Of a DNA stretch of 64,000 nucleotides, positions 39,760 through 48,488 are shown piece after piece. The translations under genes and the position numbers were made by a program. Source of the DNA: JAFDWR01 sp038216655 (GTDB lineage Bacteria > Armatimonadota > Fimbriimonadia > Fimbriimonadales > Fimbriimonadaceae); NCBI GenBank assembly GCA_038216655.1, contig JBBQPZ010000011.1:67724-131723 (forward strand), given 5' to 3'. Within the stretch, counting starts at the first letter, position 1; each line of letters begins with the position of its first letter. The notes under the pieces were generated by a model that worked only from the letters and a program-made list of their open reading frames with translations, had not been told where the DNA came from and did not search any database.

Positions 39760-41672
39760 TTCATCACCTCATTCGGCACGTCAAGACCGACGACCATCTG
39801 GATTCCGTGGGTCTGCTCATCGCCAATGTTTGGCCCGGGTCGGAAGCCGATCAACAGTCCTCCGAGCATCCCGGTGTGGTTGTCCCCGCTCAGGGCCAGA
39901 AAGAAGCTGGACATCTCCCCTGGGTAGTCACCCTGGGGGTTCCCATCGGATGCCTTTGCCGAGCCAAGGTCGATCGTGTAGGTCCCGGACTGACCAGGAG
40001 CGAGTTCCCCGACCTGGACAACGTGCCCTCGCAGTCCGAGTTGAAGGCCCTCCATTCGGTAGGTGCTCACGTTACGGATCGTGCACTGAACCTTGTCTCC
40101 CGCCCGAGTGAACTTGACGTCGACGAGTCGCGGCAAGGGGAGGTGCTGCCGGTACGACATCTGCTTGAAGCTGAGGTTCGTGTTGCGGAGTGAAGGCATC
40201 TTCACTTCTCCGACATCAACCGCTTCCATGGCCTCCGAAGGAGTACCGAATCGATCCATCGCGGAATAGCCGACGTTGATGGACTCGACTCCCTGCAGCC
40301 CTAGATCGACCGAGCCTCCCGACGGGAAGAACATCTGGCTCGATCCGACGAAATACCCTTCGTCCGCACCCTGCTGAGCCACCAAAATGCCTTGGGTGGA
40401 AGTGGCCGTCTTCGCTGAATAAAGCTTGCTGGCACTCGAAAACAGGACGCCTGCGGCGGCAACGCTGATGATCGGAGCGGTGAGCCAGGCCCACTCGCCC
40501 TTCTTCATCCGTGCGAGGATGAAGAAATTGAGCGGGCCAACGACAACGAGGTAAACGAGGAGGACCCCGGCGATGCTGGACTTCTCCGGCAGCGTTGTTT
40601 GGAATGGGTTTCGATCCACATCCCCGCTCATTCCGCTTGGCGAGTAGATGGTGGACGACATGCCCGGACTACTTGAATAACTCGAGTAGCTCGAGTAGTC
40701 CTCATAGTCCTGATAGTCCAGCGTTTGGAGGAGTGATTGCGCCCGGTTTCGGCCCGAAGCGACGATTCCGTCCATCAGTTCGGTTCGTCCGTCCCAAAGC
40801 GCCATCGGCCCCTCGAACGGATTGAACGCCAAGTAGAGTGCCCGCCCAATCCCGTAGCTGCGCTGGTAGACCCACTTGTGATCGGTGTCAGGAAGCGCGG
40901 AGGCGTCGGGTACGAGCAGAGTGATTGGTTTGGTTAGCGGAGCGGTCCCCGCACCGAACAGAAAACGATCGCTCGTCGTCTTCAGCCGATAGCTTTGCCC
41001 CGGTCGTAGGCCATTCCAACGCGGGTCGGAGAGGATCGGGCTCGAGGCGCCGCCGACGAAGACGAGCGTTCCGCCCGCCATCGTCCACCGCCTGAGCGCT
41101 GCGACCTGAGCATCCGGTAGCCGTTCCGAACCAGTCCCCAGAACGATCACCGCAAATCCGCGGAAGCCGGTAGCGCGATCCGGGCCGCCGTCCGGCTTCA
41201 TGTATTCGTCCTGGATGCCGAGGACGTTGCCAGAATTGGACTCCTTCGAATCCCGTCGGAGAAAGCTCATCTCCCCTGGCGTATCCGTGACGAGCAACAC
41301 GTTTCGGCTCCGGGCCACCGAGTAATTCCCCTCGGGGATCCTCATCTCGATGTGACACTGCGTGGTGTTCAGGACCGCCGAGCTATCGCCGTATCCGTTG
41401 TACGCATTCGCATAGATAATCAGTTGCTTCTTGGATCCACGGGGCAGGTCAACGGGGTAAGTCGTATGGATCGATCCGTTGATCTCGATCGCGCCGCGGG
41501 CATCGGGTCCCTTGTTCTCGATCGTCACCCGAACGGGCGTCTCGTGGCCCGCCTCCGGAAGGCGAGGGAAAAGCGGCTGCAGGTCAACGCTGAAGTCCTC
41601 GTTTCGCGCCTGAACCATGCTCGCAATCGCGAGCAAGGCAAGCGCCACCAAAATGCGGGGGATGCGGAGCAT
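39756..41672 (-). CDS. Exported membrane protein heading the MoxR/VWA/ABC operon
   Basis: About 638 residues from ATG 41672, with signal peptide MLRIPRILVALALLAIASMV then QARNED. The large extracytoplasmic part has a beta-rich N-terminal domain, a GATase-like segment (FAVIVLGTGSERLPDAQVAAL then GGTLVFVGG), and a repetitive Tyr/Ser/Asp patch (DYQDYEDYSSYSSYSSS, about 340). Two membrane helices near 390-435 (SIAGVLLVYLVVVGPLNFFI and LTAPIISVAAAGVLF) are followed by a C-terminal beta domain. It resembles GldG-like auxiliary proteins of ABC exporters only in general layout. Function unknown. Confidence 0.75.
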   Translation of the reverse strand: MLRIPRILVALALLAIASMVQARNEDFSVDLQPLFPRLPEAGHETPVRVTIENKGPDARGAIEINGSIHTTYPVDLPRGSKKQLIIYANAYNGYGDSSAVLNTTQCHIEMRIPEGNYSVARSRNVLLVTDTPGEMSFLRRDSKESNSGNVLGIQDEYMKPDGGPDRATGFRGFAVIVLGTGSERLPDAQVAALRRWTMAGGTLVFVGGASSPILSDPRWNGLRPGQSYRLKTTSDRFLFGAGTAPLTKPITLLVPDASALPDTDHKWVYQRSYGIGRALYLAFNPFEGPMALWDGRTELMDGIVASGRNRAQSLLQTLDYQDYEDYSSYSSYSSSPGMSSTIYSPSGMSGDVDRNPFQTTLPEKSSIAGVLLVYLVVVGPLNFFILARMKKGEWAWLTAPIISVAAAGVLFSSASKLYSAKTATSTQGILVAQQGADEGYFVGSSQMFFPSGGSVDLGLQGVESINVGYSAMDRFGTPSEAMEAVDVGEVKMPSLRNTNLSFKQMSYRQHLPLPRLVDVKFTRAGDKVQCTIRNVSTYRMEGLQLGLRGHVVQVGELAPGQSGTYTIDLGSAKASDGNPQGDYPGEMSSFFLALSGDNHTGMLGGLLIGFRPGPNIGDEQTHGIQMVVGLDVPNEVMK

Positions 41673-41784
41673 GTTCCTGGTACGGGAGACGGCGAATCCT
41701 GGCAGAAAATTCAACGGAGACCAACGTACGCCCGTTCCCCAACATTGTAAGTGAATTCAAGTTAACTGTGGCATTTGTGGCCCA

Positions 41785-41843
41785 TTTTGGCTTCGGCAAT
41801 CAATCTGGCATGGGGTCAAGTCTGAATCCTGATGCGCGCCAAG
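41785..41843. repeat. GGGGTCAAGTCTGAATCCTG-type repeat end
   Basis: GGCATGGGGTCAAGTCTGAA followed by TCCTGATGCGCGCC lies between the operon promoter region and a perfect hairpin. Sequences of the form GGGGTCAAGTCT are common near REP-associated IS200-like transposases; that link is recollection only and no transposase is present. Confidence 0.35.
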
Positions 41844-41885
41844 CGATAGATAGGAGGTCTCGGATTGGAGACCTCCTATCTATCG
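41844..41885. repeat. Perfect 18-base inverted repeat
   Basis: CGATAGATAGGAGGTCTC (41844-41861) is followed by a GGATTG loop and its exact reverse complement (41868-41885). It ends 24 bases before the stop of the cytochrome gene on the minus strand. No T-run follows on either strand, so it is not a standard terminator. Confidence 0.85.
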
Positions 41886-41909
41886 ACGGCTTCGAAACCG
41901 CACCCCAGA

Positions 41910-43310
41910 CTAGAGCGAGCGCAGGAACGCGATCAAGTCGCGTCGCTCGCGGGGGGTGAAGGTGACGGCGAATCGCTCCTGATAGAAGTCGAGCACGGCG
42001 TTCAAATCCTTGGCGAACCCATTGTGGAAGTAGGGCGCACGCGTCGCGAGACCTCGAAGGATCGGTCCCTTGAACCGCCCGACGTCGTTCCGCTTGCCGG
42101 TGCTCAGCGCGAGTCCGGGGTCGGTGGTGGTCTGAAGGTCGCCGGTCACCTTGTTTCGCAAGGTGTAAAGGGGCATGTCCGCCGTTCGCCGGCTCCCGTC
42201 GGTCAGGCCGATATTGAGCGCGACGGCGAGCGAGTGATTGCCCATGTTCGGGCTGTTGTGGCAAGTCGTGCAGCTTCCCGTAAAGCTGGCCGGACTCCCG
42301 AAATAGGGATTGTCGTTGAGACCCCTTACGCCCGAGATCACGATCGGCTTATTGTTGAAAAGGGCCTGGCCACGGGCGATGGACTTCCGCACTTCGTCGT
42401 GAGAACCCGACCACACATCGTACAGCGCCATCGCCGAAGGATTGAACGGCCCGTGGGGATCGGCGACGTTGTCGTTGATGCCGATATAGAACGGAAATCC
42501 GAGGATATTCTCCGGTCCACCCATGGCGTTTTGTGATGTCAATGAGCCTGCCTCGTCGTCGCGAATCTGCGCGGTGGCGAGTCCAAGTTCGAAGTCGACG
42601 ATGTCCTGCTGCTGAGCGGGCGTAAGCCCAGAGGCACCCTGGGCATGCCCGTTCGTGGCATCCACGGATTGGTGGGCAAGGCTCGCGAGCAGGATGGCCC
42701 GGTTGGTGGCCAGGCTGTTCGCGATCTTCATCGGGGTCGCCGGATCAACCTCGCGCCCGTCCCACATGACGGCACTGATGAAGCCTAAGTTGGTGGTCGG
42801 CAACGGACGTCGGAAGAGCGAAAGGCCGGCAGCGCTTGCGTAGTGGTACGGATCGTCTACCCCGACAAGCTCGAACTCCGCGGTCGGCGGCACAGCACGT
42901 TCGACGCGGATCAGTCCCTTGGACAGGAGCATGCTGTAGGCTCGACGGCGCTTGGCCACCGTGCTGACGTCGGCGGTAGGAGAGTTCGATCCATCGACAA
43001 GCCGGAAAATCGGATCGCGCCCGTCCGTGTCGTCAAATCGATCCTTAACCCCTTGGGCCGAGATCGCCCAACCTTCGCCAGGCTGGTGACAAGTAACGCA
43101 TCGGCGGCCGTTCGTGCCAAGGTCCTGAAAGAACGCACCGGATTCGTTGATGAAGCCTGCGCTCGACACCGTTCGCGCGACTCCCGAGCCGTTGCGTGAG
43201 TTGATACCGCCGTCGCCTCCTGACGGTGCCGCGGAAGTGCCCGACGGGGCCAAGATCGCGAGGGAAAATGCGGCAGAGCCGACAACGAAACAGAAATTGA
43301 TTACCTTCAT
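41910..43310 (-). CDS. Dihaem cytochrome c peroxidase/MauG-like protein
   Basis: About 466 residues. ATG 43310 follows GGAGTTCCGA and opens the signal peptide MKVINFCFVVGSAAFSLAIL then APSGTSA. Two c-type haem motifs are present: CVTCH (about 71-75) and CTTCH (about 349). Between and after them are MWDGREVDP, DFELGLATAQI and the C-terminal ILRGLATRAPYFHNGFAKDL then VLDFYQERF motif, all typical of the family. It acts in the periplasm in peroxide reduction or protein-cofactor oxidation. It is divergent from the unknown secreted protein at 43511. Confidence 0.88.
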   Translation of the reverse strand: MKVINFCFVVGSAAFSLAILAPSGTSAAPSGGDGGINSRNGSGVARTVSSAGFINESGAFFQDLGTNGRRCVTCHQPGEGWAISAQGVKDRFDDTDGRDPIFRLVDGSNSPTADVSTVAKRRRAYSMLLSKGLIRVERAVPPTAEFELVGVDDPYHYASAAGLSLFRRPLPTTNLGFISAVMWDGREVDPATPMKIANSLATNRAILLASLAHQSVDATNGHAQGASGLTPAQQQDIVDFELGLATAQIRDDEAGSLTSQNAMGGPENILGFPFYIGINDNVADPHGPFNPSAMALYDVWSGSHDEVRKSIARGQALFNNKPIVISGVRGLNDNPYFGSPASFTGSCTTCHNSPNMGNHSLAVALNIGLTDGSRRTADMPLYTLRNKVTGDLQTTTDPGLALSTGKRNDVGRFKGPILRGLATRAPYFHNGFAKDLNAVLDFYQERFAVTFTPRERRDLIAFLRSL

Positions 43311-43510
43311 TCGGAACTCCTTTGAACCCAGGTGATCTGAAACTGTATCACTTTTCGCGTACAACTTCCACACATTCTTCGATACTCCGGTCTGTATCGC
43401 GCGACATTTCGCTCGAATCGGACGCCGAAAGTCAAGAAGAATGGGATGGGTCGGGATTGTGCATTGGCCCCTGGTCCTCCTAGGTAAAGTCGCAACCAGG
43501 TTCAACGAAT

Positions 43511-44749
43511 ATGAGTTGTCTCACCCTCGCGCTCACCTTTACCCTCGCACTCTCATCAGGGGGCGACAACCCTCGGCTTGCTGCCAACGAAGTCTGGCCA
43601 AACGAACAGAGTCGGGCCAACTCGGACGAGTGGCTCGCCATACACCACGACGAGATTCGACTGATGCGGCCTCGCCTCCTGGTGTTGAATTTTGCCAACC
43701 GACTCACGCAGAGTTCGGCCGAAACCAAAGCCAAGGCTCTGACCGCGATCATCGCCGAGGCGTCCCGATACCATGGTTACGCCGACCAGGACGCCCCCGC
43801 ATTTCTGAAATACGACATTGTCAAAGTGGTCGACTTGACCGACCACGGGACCCCATCGTCGAGCACGGATGGAAACAGTTCGCTCTACCCGCGACGCGCC
43901 AACACCGGGATCAACTTCCGTTACGCGGATCTGTTCTCGCAGAAATTCGCGGACCTGTACGCGATTGCGGATCCAGGTGGCTCGGGACGGAACCTGACAC
44001 TCAAGGAACTTGTGGCGCGTGGCCTCGTTCACGAAGTCTGGTTCTTTGCCGAGCAGGGGAATCAGGGCGCGCCTTTCGAATCCGTCGAAGTCAAGCAGGC
44101 CTATGACGCGAAGTTCAAGAAGATCTCCGGGAAGTACATCCAGGCCGGAAATGGGGGAGCCGACGACCAGCCCTGGATCGGGCGAAGCCTCCGGATCGCC
44201 TTCATTAACGCGAGTCGCGGCCCGGGCTGCGAGATGGAGAGCCTGAGCCACTCGATCGAAGGAACGTCGAATTCAGGGGCAATTCCCTATTTCACGAAGT
44301 ACTTCATCGAGTTCGCCGGGTTCAATTTGAAGGATCGCTACGGGCTTCCGTTCGATTCCTTCTACGATCATAAGTATGAGGGGAAGCTGAATTTCCCCAC
44401 CCCGACCACCTTGGAGTATGTGCTCGCCGGTCAAAAGCACCAGATCGACTACGTCGCGACGGGCACGAGCGTCCACTTTCCTCCGAACGCGAGGACCGAC
44501 TACGACCTAGACAATCCCCAGACCGTCATGAGCACGATCGAGCACTTTCGGATGCACGACGGTCCCAGCGGCAAAGACCGAGCCGAGCCTTGGACGATCG
44601 CAAAGTTTGCCAAATATCTGAAATTCGCCCCCGACTGCATGGGGCCGTGGCTCGTCTACTGGCGTCAGAACTTCCCCGGTCTGAACAACAAATCCAAGGA
44701 CGATACGGGCAGGCCCATGAAGAACTGGTGGCCGTTCCTGTTCTATTGA
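43511..44749 (+). CDS. Secreted protein of unknown function
   Basis: 412 residues with a signal peptide (MSCLTLALTFTLALSSGG). I recognise no family. Conserved-looking motifs include PRLLVLNFANRL, RANTGINFRYADLFSQKFAD, GLVHEVWFFAEQGNQGAPFE, RGPGCEMESLSHSIEGT and MGPWLVYWRQNFPGL. Several His, Glu and Asp residues in these could form a metal site. It lies between two exported redox proteins: divergent from the dihaem cytochrome and convergent with the PQQ-type dehydrogenase (7 bases between stops). The start is supported by the signal sequence. Confidence 0.75.
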   Translation: MSCLTLALTFTLALSSGGDNPRLAANEVWPNEQSRANSDEWLAIHHDEIRLMRPRLLVLNFANRLTQSSAETKAKALTAIIAEASRYHGYADQDAPAFLKYDIVKVVDLTDHGTPSSSTDGNSSLYPRRANTGINFRYADLFSQKFADLYAIADPGGSGRNLTLKELVARGLVHEVWFFAEQGNQGAPFESVEVKQAYDAKFKKISGKYIQAGNGGADDQPWIGRSLRIAFINASRGPGCEMESLSHSIEGTSNSGAIPYFTKYFIEFAGFNLKDRYGLPFDSFYDHKYEGKLNFPTPTTLEYVLAGQKHQIDYVATGTSVHFPPNARTDYDLDNPQTVMSTIEHFRMHDGPSGKDRAEPWTIAKFAKYLKFAPDCMGPWLVYWRQNFPGLNNKSKDDTGRPMKNWWPFLFY

Positions 44750-44756
44750 GCCGAAG

Positions 44757-46076
44757 CTACTTCTCGTGCTGGATTCGCCAGACCGAGCCGGACGCATCGT
44801 CGGTGACCATCAGCGCGCCGTCTGACGCCGTCGTGACGCCGACCGGCCGACCCCAGACCTGGCCCTCCGGAGTGACGAATCCGGTCATGAAGTCTTCGTA
44901 CTCGCCGGTGGGCACGCCGTTTTTGAGCGGCACGCGAATCAGCTTGTAGCCCGTGCGGCGGGCGCGATTCCACGAGCCGTGCTGTGCCGCGAATCCGTCG
45001 TTCACATACTCCTTGGGGAAGGTCGAGCCGGTGTAGAAATCCATGCAGAGGGACGCCATGTGTGACTGCACGAGCACGTCGGGCACGAGCGCCTTGCTCT
45101 TTAACTCAGGATGGGCACCGGGATGGCGGGGATCCTGGTGATCGCCGATGTAGAACCAGGGCCAGCCGTAGAATCCGCCTTCCTTCACCCGGGTGATGTA
45201 GTCCGGGACGAGGTGGTCGCCCAGGTTGTCGCGCTCGTTGACCGAGCACCACAGGTCTTTGGTTTGCGGGTGGATTGCAAGTCCGACCGCGTTGCGGATG
45301 CCGTAGGCGTAGATTCGCTCGTTCTTCCCGTCGGGATCGAACTCCAGGATATCTGCGCGGCGCTCGTCGGGGGCACGTGGATCCTCGTGGTCGTTGGAAA
45401 TCGAGCCAACCGAGACGTACATCTTCTTGCCGTCGGCCCGGAACCGGATGTCCCGGGTCCAGTGTCCCCCGCCCCGGAGTCGGCCCCCGCCGGGAAGGTT
45501 GGGCACGATCATTTCCGGTTGACCCTCGGCATGCAACTGGCCGTTCTTATACGGGAAGCGCACTACGGTGTCGGTATTGGCGATGTAGATCCACTCCGGC
45601 TTGGGGCCATGAGGATAGAACGTAATCCCGAAGGGCTGGGTGAGACCACTGGCGAATACCTCGTTGGTCTCCGGCTTTCCATCGGCGGTGCGGCCGCGAA
45701 GCAACCGCACCCGTCCCGGGCCGGACTCGGCGATAAACAGGTCTCCGTTCGGTGCGGTCACGATCTCGCGTGGGTTATTCAGGCCGCTGATGTAAAGATC
45801 GACCTTGAAGCCAGCAGGCACCTTAGGCCATGCGCCATCCGGGCGGGGGATCAATTGAGGGCCGTTATCGACGTTGCGCGTCGCATAAGGGGCGGGCATG
45901 TCCGCGACGGTAATGAGCCTTCTGACGCCCGGGGCATCGGTCGTCCAATCGCCCAAAGCCTGCTGACCCGTAAGGGTCTTCGCGGTCGGGGGCTGTGGAG
46001 AAGCGCTCCGACAAGCGCAGATCGTGGAAAAAGCGGCCAACCCGGAGATCAAAATCCAGCGCGAGGTTCGTTCCAT
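44757..46076 (-). CDS. PQQ-dependent sugar dehydrogenase-like lipoprotein
   Basis: About 439 residues. ATG 46076 gives MERTSRWILISGLAAFSTIC then ACRS; the Cys in the signal region suggests a lipoprotein. The rest is a six-bladed propeller of the soluble glucose/sorbosone dehydrogenase type: LYISGLNNPREIVTAPNGDL, GGGHWTRDIRFRADGKKMYV, YAYGIRNAVGLAIHP, GGFYGWPWFYIGDHQDP and FAAQHGSWNR. These blocks carry the His and Arg residues that bind PQQ. It would oxidise sugars in the periplasm and pass electrons to a cytochrome. No PQQ synthesis genes are visible. Confidence 0.85.
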   Translation of the reverse strand: MERTSRWILISGLAAFSTICACRSASPQPPTAKTLTGQQALGDWTTDAPGVRRLITVADMPAPYATRNVDNGPQLIPRPDGAWPKVPAGFKVDLYISGLNNPREIVTAPNGDLFIAESGPGRVRLLRGRTADGKPETNEVFASGLTQPFGITFYPHGPKPEWIYIANTDTVVRFPYKNGQLHAEGQPEMIVPNLPGGGRLRGGGHWTRDIRFRADGKKMYVSVGSISNDHEDPRAPDERRADILEFDPDGKNERIYAYGIRNAVGLAIHPQTKDLWCSVNERDNLGDHLVPDYITRVKEGGFYGWPWFYIGDHQDPRHPGAHPELKSKALVPDVLVQSHMASLCMDFYTGSTFPKEYVNDGFAAQHGSWNRARRTGYKLIRVPLKNGVPTGEYEDFMTGFVTPEGQVWGRPVGVTTASDGALMVTDDASGSVWRIQHEK

Positions 46077-46301
46077 TCCCTTACATCGTACGGCAGGGAC
46101 CTTGGAAAGTTCTCGCGTTCTTAGGATCGAAAAGGACGCATGGACCCGCCTCGCGGGTCGGTACATCGGTCCATGAAAAATCGGAGCTCTGATTCTGGTT
46201 ACCAGCAGCTAATCGATACTTTTACGGTTCAGGACAAAAACATCAACAGATCGGCAAGAAAAAGCGATTTAAATGCCGGGATGTTGTGTTATGTTGGGGA
46301 T

Positions 46302-46658
46302 ATGGTTTACCACAACACCATTCCTTTCGGAGCGCCTTCGCAGCTTCGGCTGCAGGTCACCGTCGACGCGCAGGGAGCCGCTGTGCTGTCGGTGTTGGAC
46401 CCATTCGACAAGTCCCTGGGCAATCTGCATGATTTGCACTGCTCGGTCGACGAGCTTCGATCGTTGTTTACCGAGACCGCCCATCCGGTCACGGTGAAGA
46501 ACGGAGAAGCGTTCATTGAGATCAAGCCGGGTCACGACTCGCACCACATGACGTTCGATATTCACTACGAAGATCCGGACAAGTGGACCAAGGGCGAGAA
46601 CACGCTCGAAGTCTCCGACATGAAAGAGCTGATGACCGCGATCGCGGTTCCTGCCTAA
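46302..46658 (+). CDS. Conserved-looking hypothetical cytoplasmic protein
   Basis: 118 residues from ATG 46302 (MVYHNTIPFGAPSQLRLQV). A longer frame upstream (to 46140) is AT-rich and unlike coding sequence. No signal peptide or membrane helix. Short strands such as LRLQVTVDAQGAAVLSVLDP and AFIEIKPGHDSHHMTFDIHY suggest a beta sandwich. No family is recognised. Convergent with the CAP-domain gene, 8 bases between stops. Confidence 0.6.
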   Translation: MVYHNTIPFGAPSQLRLQVTVDAQGAAVLSVLDPFDKSLGNLHDLHCSVDELRSLFTETAHPVTVKNGEAFIEIKPGHDSHHMTFDIHYEDPDKWTKGENTLEVSDMKELMTAIAVPA

Positions 46659-46666
46659 CCGAAGCT

Positions 46667-47785
46667 CTACTCGGCGCGGGTGCGGAACGACCAGGATCGG
46701 GAGAGTTCTCGACCCGCGCTGTCCTGCGCCCGGACCTCCACGCGATACGTAGTCGAGCCTGCAAGCGGGTTCTTCGGGATCAAGATTGCGGCGTTGTCCA
46801 GGTGGTCGTCGTTCTCCGGTGAATTCAGAAACAGCGGAACGGCGTGGCCATCGCCGTACGTGATCGTCGCGCTCTGGACCTTGATCGGCTCGTTTGCGCC
46901 GAAGGCGGCGAAGACGATCGGATACCCGACGGGTCCGGTGTGCGAATGCATCCGCATCGGATCGGGATGCTCGGGCTGGGTCCAGTCGGTCGCGACGCCG
47001 GTTTCGCCCGCGGCCGGAGAGACTACGGTCTTGGCGGATTCGCTCATCCCGAATTGGAGCGTCAGACACCCGTTGTCGTAGGCTCCCCCGATCGGGACGT
47101 CCCCCGGCGACATGAAGGGAATCCGGTGGTACGGGGCATCGAACAGCAAGTGCAGAGCTTCATTCGATGACTTCGAGCCGGTGCACACGTCCTCGTAGCT
47201 CGACCCAAAGTAGCCGAAGGCCTCCATCCGGTCCCCCGGCGAGTTGCCCGTGTAGCCAGGATCGTTCGCCTGCTCGTAGTGACCCGAAGCATGGTTCCGT
47301 CGGAGGTAAGCCGAGTGCGCGACCGCGGCCGCATTTAGGCGGTCGTCGAGATGCACGGGTCCGAGGCCCAAGGAATTTCTGAACTCGTTAACCTCATCCA
47401 AGATTTGCATCTGGTGGGCGTTAGGCGGCTCGAGCCGACCAATGGTGTCGGTCGAAACTCGAAACGACCAGGCGCGGCTGACGACTAGGTGCTCATCAAC
47501 GGTGACCTTGGCAGCGACGCTGTACTCGCCCGGGCTGAGGGCCGACTCGGGAGTGTAGGCAAGGGACCGGTGCTCGGCATCGTAGTGGGCCCTAACGGGA
47601 TTCCCGTTGAGTCGCATCTCGACGCTGGTAACTTTCGCCCCTTCGGAGGGCCAGACTTCCCAGGCGACGGTCGGCCGGGAGAGCCGGGTGACGTTGCGCG
47701 GGCCATAGCTGCGGTAATACGCCACCGAGCCTTGGCACAGGGTGGCTACGGCAAGCAGCAGACAGGGCAGGAGTCGGCGCAACAT
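46667..47785 (-). CDS. Secreted CAP (SCP/PR-1-like) domain protein
   Basis: About 372 residues with signal peptide MLRRLLPCLLLAVATLCQGSVA from ATG 47785. An Ig-like N-terminal domain (about 25-115) is followed by the CAP domain (about 120-240): MQILDEVNEFRNSLGLGPVH, LNAAAVAHSAYLRRN-HASGHYE and SYEDVCTGS, with the His and Glu residues of the CAP cavity. A C-terminal beta domain (YPIVFAAFGANEPIKVQSAT) ends in SWSFRTRAE. Bacterial CAP proteins are exported and mostly of unknown function. Transcribed alone. Confidence 0.85.
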   Translation of the reverse strand: MLRRLLPCLLLAVATLCQGSVAYYRSYGPRNVTRLSRPTVAWEVWPSEGAKVTSVEMRLNGNPVRAHYDAEHRSLAYTPESALSPGEYSVAAKVTVDEHLVVSRAWSFRVSTDTIGRLEPPNAHQMQILDEVNEFRNSLGLGPVHLDDRLNAAAVAHSAYLRRNHASGHYEQANDPGYTGNSPGDRMEAFGYFGSSYEDVCTGSKSSNEALHLLFDAPYHRIPFMSPGDVPIGGAYDNGCLTLQFGMSESAKTVVSPAAGETGVATDWTQPEHPDPMRMHSHTGPVGYPIVFAAFGANEPIKVQSATITYGDGHAVPLFLNSPENDDHLDNAAILIPKNPLAGSTTYRVEVRAQDSAGRELSRSWSFRTRAE

Positions 47786-48003
47786 CGTCAATCCAATGGA
47801 AGGATTCCGCAACGCGGCCTCGCCCTCCCCTGGTAGTTCTACCGATCTAACGTGCCGCGCGGCAAGGTTCGTTCGGGCTTACGTGGAGATTGCGCTCGAT
47901 ACGGCAAGGCAAGTTCGTAAAGGGTGAATGGAGAAACGAGAGAATGGAGAATGGTAAATAGAGAATCGCGAATCGAACGGAGGGGACAGACCATCCCATC
48001 CAA

Positions 48004-48117
48004 CGATTCACGATTCACGATTCACGATTCACGATTCACGATTCACGATTCACGATTCACGATTCACGATTCACGATTCACGATTCACGATTCACGATTC
48101 ACGATTCACGATTCACG
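48004..48117. repeat. CGATTCA heptanucleotide tandem array
   Basis: About sixteen perfect tandem copies of CGATTCA stand in a row. A worn start (GAATCGCGAATCGAACG) precedes it, and a short inverted-context copy (CACGATTCACGATTCAC) stands at 48469-48485. There are no spacers, so this is not a CRISPR. The 7-base period would shift a frame, but no gene is involved. Confidence 0.95.
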
Positions 48118-48488
48118 GAGGTCTTTTGCAATATTCAAAGCTTCGCAGTGCCCTTCACCCTAACCCTCTCCCGCCCGACAGACTTTGTGGCGATGGCAAG
48201 AGCCGTGCGGGGAGAGGGAACCGAACTCCGTGCAGATCGACGTGCTTGACCGTTCAGAAGCTACCGGGCGGGCGAGATTTCCCGATTTTCACTCACTCAC
48301 ACTGCTTACCCACGTTGGCAATCCGGCAAGACTTCGGAGGGGTGGCGCTTGGGCAGAGTTTTCTCGTCATGCCTCTATGTGCTTGGGATCGATTTTGGTC
48401 AACCAGTTAGGACGGAGTTGGTGAATTCGTGATTCGTCAGCCCAGCCCGAATTTTGCAAAGACCTCCACGATTCACGATTCACCATTC
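48118..48488. repeat. Inverted-repeat-flanked insert next to the heptamer array
   Basis: GGAGGTCTTTTGCAA (about 48117-48131) recurs inverted as TTTTGCAAAGACCTCC (about 48453-48468), and both are joined on their outer side to the CGATTCA unit. The enclosed 320 bases have no convincing gene; they include CCTAACCCTCTCCCGCCCG and an inverted GGGGAGAGGG. The arrangement suggests a small element inserted into the repeat or bounded by it. Confidence 0.55.

Noticed and set aside
45111..46124. 337-residue plus-strand open frame
   Set aside because: Antisense to the PQQ-type dehydrogenase with clear propeller motifs. No independent start signal or family match.
47924..48163. Open frame made of repeated IHDSRFT units, and the array as a possible CRISPR
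   Set aside because: It is only the translation of the CGATTCA tandem repeat. There are no spacers between units, no leader and no cas genes, so neither a protein nor a CRISPR is supported.
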